Assembly (NCBI RefSeq): GCF_910592395.1
Contig: NC_088317.1
Location: 15,128,001 to 15,192,000 of the forward strand
DNA length: 64,000 nt
Direction: 5' to 3'
Source: Lineus longissimus
Taxonomy: Eukaryota; Nemertea; Pilidiophora; Heteronemertea; Lineidae
Position numbers and translations under genes: made by a program. The notes under the pieces are model-generated. The model was not told the DNA's origin, ran no database searches, and worked only from the letters and a program-made list of their open reading frames with translations. This document shows positions 58,995-64,000 of this stretch, one piece after another; within the stretch, counting starts at the first letter, position 1, and each line of letters opens with the position of its first letter.

Positions 58995-59290
58995 GCTGGG
59001 AGTTGTGGCGTGCTCCTATAATCCAGTGACTTGGAGGCTGAGGGAGGTGAACGGCTTGAGGCCGGGAGCCCTGCTTGTCGTCGCTCTATGTTGATCGGGT
59101 GTCCGCACTAAGCTTGGCATCAATATGGTGACCTTGGGGGAGCCCGAGACGACCAGGTTGTCTAAGGAGGAACGTACCGGCCCAGGGTGGAGACACAGCA
59201 GGCAAAAGTTCCCGTGTTGAGCAGTAGTGGGATAGCACTCGTGAATAGGCAGCGGCGAGTAGCCTGACCAATAGAGTTGAACCCTTCCTT
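58995..59290 (+). ncRNA. 7SL RNA (SRP RNA), copy 1
   Basis: RNA scaffold of the signal recognition particle. About 296 nt, starting GCTGGGAGTTGTGGCGTG at the place of the human 7SL 5' end. Conserved blocks appear in order: GGAGGCTGAGG, GATCGGGTGTCCGCACTAAG, GGCATCAATATGGTGACCTT, a helix 6 GGAG tetraloop between GGG and CCC, ACCGGCCCAGG, a helix 8 GAGA tetraloop, AGCAGGCAAAAGTTCCCGTG, GCAGTAGTGGGATAGC and GTGAATAGGCAGCGGCGAG. A TTTT terminator follows at 59289-59292. It is the only full copy that keeps the usual base at all three positions that vary between copies, and the only one with an intact TGACGTCA upstream. It is probably the best candidate for a fully functional gene. Confidence 0.93.
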
Positions 59291-59860
59291 TTCTTCATTT
59301 TTTCTCTTACCGCATTATTTTTTTATCCTTTTCATTTTATTCTTATTTTCATTTAATTATGATGAAGCTTTTTTATTTTTTCTAAGCAAGCATTATTTTG
59401 AATATCACTGATATGGTCGAATCTATCCGAAGTCCCCCGCCGCCAATTTTACAAAGCAGACATGATATTCCAGCATATTATAGTAGGACCACCTTAAAGC
59501 ATTACTATCACTGCGCCGGAGTATGCCCCCCCCCCCCCCCCCATCGCGATTCATGGATGGCAAACGGGTTCTAATGTAGCTAACTTCTTGCCTTCAATAC
59601 ATGTAATTTCAATATCATTATCACAATCGGGCTCACAACTGCAGAACAGCACGGGATTTGGATCTGTCATACCCATGGTTATCTCATGCTTCTACCTATT
59701 GTTATACAAATCAATTAAAGTTAATTGATTGTTTTTGGTCATACCCACCATGCGGGTTACATGTATCTTGCAAGACTTTTTAAACTGTGCCAGCAACTTT
59801 CAGCAATTTAACATAATCATTCCATATCAACAAATAGCTTGCCCACCCGATGTTCTCTCA

Positions 59861-60156
59861 GCTGGGAGTTGTGGCGTGCTCCTATAATCCAGTGACTTGG
59901 AGGCTGAGGGAGGTGAACGGCTTGAGGCCGGGAGCCCTGCTTGTCGTCGCTCTATGTTGATCGGTTGTCCGCACTAAGCTTGGCATCAATATGGTGACCT
60001 TGGGGGAGCCCGAGACGACCAGGTTGTCTAAGGAGGAACGTACCGGCCCAGGGTGGAGACACAGCAGGCAAAAGTTCCCGTGTTGAGCAGTAGTTGGATA
60101 GCACTCGTGAATAGGCAGCGGCGAGTAGCCTGACCAATAGAGTTGAACTCTTCCTT
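59861..60156 (+). ncRNA. 7SL RNA, copy 2
   Basis: A 296-nt copy with TTTT at 60155-60158. It differs from copy 1 at GATCGGTTGTCCGC (usual GATCGGGTGTCCGC) and GTAGTTGGATAG (usual GTAGTGGGATAG); the helix 6 tetraloop is the usual GGAG. Its 5' flank is spacer A, which keeps the proximal 55 bp seen upstream of all copies but lacks the TGACGTCA-like site. Confidence 0.9.
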
Positions 60157-60357
60157 TTCTTCATTTTTTTCTCTTACCGCATTATTTTTTATCCTTATCA
60201 TTTTATTCTAATTTTCCTTTCATTATGATGAAGCTTTTTTATTTTTGCTAAGCAAGCATTATTTTGAATATCACTAAGATATATATGGATCAACCCACGA
60301 AATAATGCTAATTTATCTTCTTGTTGTTACTCCTTTACAATAATAGTAACCTGTCAT

Positions 60358-60399
60358 AGGCAGCGGCGAGTAGCCTGACCAATAGAGTTGAACCCTTCC
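60358..60399 (+). pseudogene. 7SL 3'-end fragment in spacer B, first
   Basis: The last 42 nt of 7SL (AGGCAGCGGCGAGTAGCCTG to GAACCCTTCC) followed by the same TTTTCTTCATTTTTTCTC tail as a full gene. It is 245 bp after the same point in copy 2, so it arose by tandem duplication of the gene end plus AT-rich spacer. Confidence 0.9.
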
Positions 60400-60929
60400 T
60401 TTTCTTCATTTTTTCTCTTACCGCATTATTTTTTTATCCTTTTCATTTTATTCTAATTTTCATTTCTTTATGATAAAGCTCTTTTATTTTTTCTAAGCAA
60501 GCATTATTTTGAATATTACTAAGATATATATGGATCAACCCACGAAATAATGCAAATTTATCTTCTTGTTGTTACTCCTGTACAATAATAGTAACCTGTC
60601 ATAGTCATTCCCCAATAATTGTATCTTTAAGGTAAAAGTACCCGAGCTCAATAAACTCTATGTCGTTCGTCGTGGACTTAGTTCTATTTCGTTTTGAGGC
60701 AGACTGCACACACACGGGGCGATCTCGGGCCTCTCACTGCGAGTTATCCCCAAACATCACAACGGACGTCAATCGCATACGGACTCTACTCATATTCCCC
60801 CAAACGTCCAACCAACTAACCACCACACAGCGGGACAATATGCGGGTATTATAGTGAGTGTCGTCAACCAATCAATTTAATATAATCATTCCATATCAAC
60901 AAATAGCTTGCCTACCCGATGTTCTCTCA

Positions 60930-61225
60930 GCTGGGAGTTGTGGCGTGCTCCTATAACCCAGTGACTTGGAGGCTGAGGGAGGTGAACGGCTTGAGGCCGG
61001 GAGCCCTGCTTGTCGTCGCTCTATGTTGATCGGGTGTCCGCACTAAGCTTGGCATCAATATGGTGATCTTGGGGGATCCCGAGACGACCAGGTTGTCTAA
61101 GGAGGAACGTACCGGCCCAGGGTGGAGACACAGCAGGCAAAAGTTCCCGTGTTGAGCAGTAGTTGGATAGCACTCGTGAATAGGCAGCGGCGAGTAGCCT
61201 GACCAATAGAGTTGAACTCTTCCTT
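60930..61225 (+). ncRNA. 7SL RNA, copy 3
   Basis: A 296-nt copy with TTTT at 61224-61227. It keeps GATCGGGTGTCC but has GATCTTGGGGGATCCCGAG, so the helix 6 tetraloop reads GGAU instead of the GNAR-type GGAG. It also has GTAGTTGGATAG. The 5' part reads TATAACCCAGTG where copies 1 and 2 have TATAATCCAGTG. Confidence 0.9.
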
Positions 61226-61426
61226 TTCTTCATTTTTTCTCTTACCGCATTATTTTTTTATCCTTATCATTTTATTCTAATTTTCCTTTCATTATGATGA
61301 AGCTTTTTTATTTTTGCTAAGCAAGCATTATTTTGAATATCACTAAGATATATATGGATCAACCCACGAAATAATGCTAATTTATCTTCTTGTTGTTACT
61401 CCTTTACAATAATAGTAACCTGTCAT

Positions 61427-61468
61427 AGGCAGCGGCGAGTAGCCTGACCAATAGAGTTAAACCCTTCC
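61427..61468 (+). pseudogene. 7SL 3'-end fragment in spacer B, second
   Basis: Same as 60358-60399 with one change (GAGTTAAACCC). Confidence 0.9.
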
Positions 61469-61998
61469 TTTTCTTCATTTTTTCTCTTACCGCATTATTT
61501 TTTTATCACTTTCATTTTATTCTAATTTTCATTTCTTTATGATAAAGCTCTTTTATTTTTTCTAAGCAAGCATTATTTTGAATATTACTAAGATATATAT
61601 GGATCAACCCACGAAATAATGCAAATTTATCTTCTTGTTGTTACTCCTGTACAATAATAGTAACCTGTCATAGTCATTCCCCAATAATTGTATCTTTAAG
61701 GTAAAAGTACCCGAGCTCAATAAACTCTATGTCGTTCGTCGTGGACTTAGTTCTATTTCGTTTTGAGGCAGACTGCACACACACGGGGCGATCTCGGGCC
61801 TCTCACTGCGAGTTATCCCCAAACATCACAACGGACGTCAATCGCATACGGACTCTACTCATATTCCCCCAAACGTCCAACCAACTAACCACCACACAGC
61901 GGGACAATATGCGGGTATTATAGTGAGTGTCGTCAACCAATCAATTTAATATAATCATTCCATATCAACAAATAGCTTGCCTACCCGATGTTCTCTCA

Positions 61999-62294
61999 GC
62001 TGGGAGTTGTGGCGTGCTCCTATAACCCAGTGACTTGGAGGCTGAGGGAGGTGAACGGCTTGAGGCCGGGAGCCCTGCTTGTCGTCGCTCTATGTTGATC
62101 GGGTGTCCGCACTAAGCTTGGCATCAATATGGTGATCTTGGGGGATCCCGAGACGACCAGGTTGTCTAAGGAGGAACGTACCGGCCCAGGGTGGAGACAC
62201 AGCAGGCAAAAGTTCCCGTGTTGAGCAGTAGTGGGATAGCACTCGTGAATAGGCAGCGGCGAGTAGCCTGACCAATAGAGTTGAACCCTTCCTT
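61999..62294 (+). ncRNA. 7SL RNA, copy 4
   Basis: A 296-nt copy with TTTT at 62293-62296. The 5' part (TATAACCCAG, GGGGGATCCCGAG) is that of copy 3; the 3' part (GTAGTGGGATAGC, GTTGAACCCTTCC) and the following spacer A are those of copy 1. It is therefore a mosaic with its exchange point between about 62148 and 62232. Confidence 0.9.
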
Positions 62295-62862
62295 TTCTTC
62301 ATTTTTTCTCTTACCGCATTATTTTTTTATCCTTTTCATTTTATTCTTATTTTCATTTAATTATGATGAAGCTTTTTTATTTTTTCTAAGCAAGCATTAT
62401 TTTGAATATCACTGATATGGTCGAATCTATCCGAAGTCCCCCGCCGCCAATTTTACAAAGCAGACATGATATTCCAGCATATTATAGTAGGACCACCTTA
62501 AAGCATTACTATCACTGCGCCGGAGTATGCCCCCCCCCCCCCCCATCGCGATTCATGGATGGCAAACGGGTTCTAATGTAGCTAACTTCTTGCCTTCAAT
62601 ACATGTAATTTCAATATCATTATCACAATCGGGCTCACAACTGCAGAACAGCACGGGATTTGGATCTGTCATACCCATGGTTATCTCATGCTTCTACCTA
62701 TTGTTATACAAATCAATTAAAGTTAATTGATTGTTTTTGGTCATACCCACCATGCGGGTTACATGTATCTTGCAAGACTTTTTAAACTGTGCCAGCAACT
62801 TTCAGCAATTTAACATAATCATTCCATATCAACAAATAGCTTGCCCACCCGATGTTCTCTCA

Positions 62863-63158
62863 GCTGGGAGTTGTGGCGTGCTCCTATAATCCAGTGACTT
62901 GGAGGCTGAGGGAGGTGAACGGCTTGAGGCCGGGAGCCCTGCTTGTCGTCGCTCTATGTTGATCGGTTGTCCGCACTAAGCTTGGCATCAATATGGTGAC
63001 CTTGGGGGAGCCCGAGACGACCAGGTTGTCTAAGGAGGAACGTACCGGCCCAGGGTGGAGACACAGCAGGCAAAAGTTCCCGTGTTGAGCAGTAGTTGGA
63101 TAGCACTCGTGAATAGGCAGCGGCGAGTAGCCTGACCAATAGAGTTGAACTCTTCCTT
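62863..63158 (+). ncRNA. 7SL RNA, copy 5
   Basis: A 296-nt copy with TTTT at 63157-63160. It has the same variants as copy 2 (GATCGGTTGTCC, GGAG, GTAGTTGG) and the same flanks (A before, B after). Confidence 0.9.
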
Positions 63159-63359
63159 TTCTTCATTTTTTTCTCTTACCGCATTATTTTTTATCCTTAT
63201 CATTTTATTCTAATTTTCCTTTCATTATGATGAAGCTTTTTTATTTTTGCTAAGCAAGCATTATTTTGAATATCACTAAGATATATATGGATCAACCCAC
63301 GAAATAATGCTAATTTATCTTCTTGTTGTTACTCCTTTACAATAATAGTAACCTGTCAT

Positions 63360-63401
63360 AGGCAGCGGCGAGTAGCCTGACCAATAGAGTTGAACCCTTC
63401 C
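63360..63401 (+). pseudogene. 7SL 3'-end fragment in spacer B, third
   Basis: Same as 60358-60399, at the same place in the third spacer B. Confidence 0.9.
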
Positions 63402-63931
63402 TTTTCTTCATTTTTTCTCTTACCGCATTATTTTTTTATCCTTTTCATTTTATTCTAATTTTCATTTCTTTATGATAAAGCTCTTTTATTTTTTCTAAGC
63501 AAGCATTATTTTGAATATTACTAAGATATATATGGATCAACCCACGAAATAATGCAAATTTATCTTCTTGTTGTTACTCCTGTACAATAATAGTAACCTG
63601 TCATAGTCATTCCCCAATAATTGTATCTTTAAGGTAAAAGTACCCGAGCTCAATAAACTCTATGTCGTTCGTCGTGGACTTAGTTCTATTTCGTTTTGAG
63701 GCAGACTGCACACACACGGGGCGATCTCGGGCCTCTCACTGCGAGTTATCCCCAAACATCACAACGGACGTCAATCGCATACGGACTCTACTCATATTCC
63801 CCCAAACGTCCAACCAACTAACCACCACACAGCGGGACAATATGCGGGTATTATAGTGAGTGTCGTCAACCAATCAATTTAATATAATCATTCCATATCA
63901 ACAAATAGCTTGCCTACCCGATGTTCTCTCA

Positions 63932-64000
63932 GCTGGGAGTTGTGGCGTGCTCCTATAACCCAGTGACTTGGAGGCTGAGGGAGGTGAACGGCTTGAGGCC
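63932..64000 (+). ncRNA. 7SL RNA, copy 6, cut by window end
   Basis: The first 69 nt are visible, starting GCTGGGAGTTGTGGCGTG. It has the TATAACCCAGTG variant of copies 3 and 4 and, like them, follows spacer B. Confidence 0.85.

Larger units (their letters stand above)
58643..64000 (+). repeat. Tandem array of 7SL (SRP) RNA genes with two spacer types
   Basis: Gene starts are at 58995, 59861, 60930, 61999, 62863 and 63932, giving repeat lengths of 866, 1069, 1069, 864 and 1069. Spacer A (59291-59860 and 62295-62862) is 570 and 568 bp; the two copies differ chiefly by a 17- versus 15-bp C tract. Spacer B (60157-60929, 61226-61998 and 63159-63931) is 773 bp each time. The order is A-B-B-A-B. 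The left edge lies near 58643, where the right half of spacer B begins next to unrelated DNA. The array continues past the window. Confidence 0.93.

Noticed and set aside
59086-63166. Five antisense 70-codon frames (MKKRK...RLLAAAYSRV)
   Set aside because: They are the reverse strand of the 7SL RNA genes and recur only because the RNA gene is repeated.
60660-63856. 64-codon frames starting MSFVVDLVLFRFEADC in each spacer B
   Set aside because: They recur with the spacer; no homology, and the same frame upstream of copy 1 has a different start and many substitutions. A nearby AATAAA made me consider a solo LTR, but I found no TG...CA ends or target duplication.

Overview
This is nuclear DNA of a metazoan, most likely a marine invertebrate. 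The evidence is split genes with GT-AG introns, a GPI-anchored glypican, an ionotropic glutamate receptor, an SLC16-type transporter, a fibrillar-repeat protein, metazoan-type 7SL RNA genes and many short inverted-repeat transposons. Frequent TACATGTA and TAGGCCTA words and long G or C tracts suggest a lophotrochozoan or a non-vertebrate deuterostome. I cannot name the species.

Protein genes, left to right. (1) The last three coding exons of a glypican of the GPC4/6 (Dally-like) class, + strand, 1952-3453. (2) A complete, divergent ionotropic glutamate receptor, + strand, 22771-35165. I assembled it as 16 exons that stay in frame for 1000 codons and end in a class I PDZ ligand. (3) A convergent monocarboxylate-transporter-like gene, - strand, 41917-36035, four exons, 500 codons. 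Its 3' end nearly touches that of the receptor gene. (4) A secreted collagen-like gene, + strand, 46792-55477, ten exons, 452 codons. It has Gly-X-Y exons, a collagen XV/XVIII-type trimerisation segment and Cys-rich CGDG...ECDDGN repeats. (5) A small secreted Gly/Tyr-rich protein, - strand, 58324-58091.

RNA genes. The right end, from about 58.64 kb to the window edge, is a tandem array of SRP 7SL RNA genes: five complete copies and a sixth cut by the window end. They alternate with two spacer types in the order A-B-B-A-B. The copies differ at conserved SRP RNA positions, and the pattern of differences shows recombination inside the genes. This is the most unusual part of the window.

Mobile and repetitive DNA fills most of the rest. 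It includes a 2.2 kb pogo/Tigger-like transposon with a frameshifted transposase inside the last long intron of the receptor gene; two copies of a Mutator-like MITE with exact 9-bp target duplications; three TA-CAGT MITE families; a foldback element present twice, one copy lying in a Polinton-like capsid gene remnant; a 1.27 kb long-inverted-repeat element; a 45-bp minisatellite; and fragments of non-LTR retrotransposons. The 4-13 kb, 14.7-16.2 kb, 19.2-22.7 kb and 55.5-58.0 kb stretches show no convincing protein gene.
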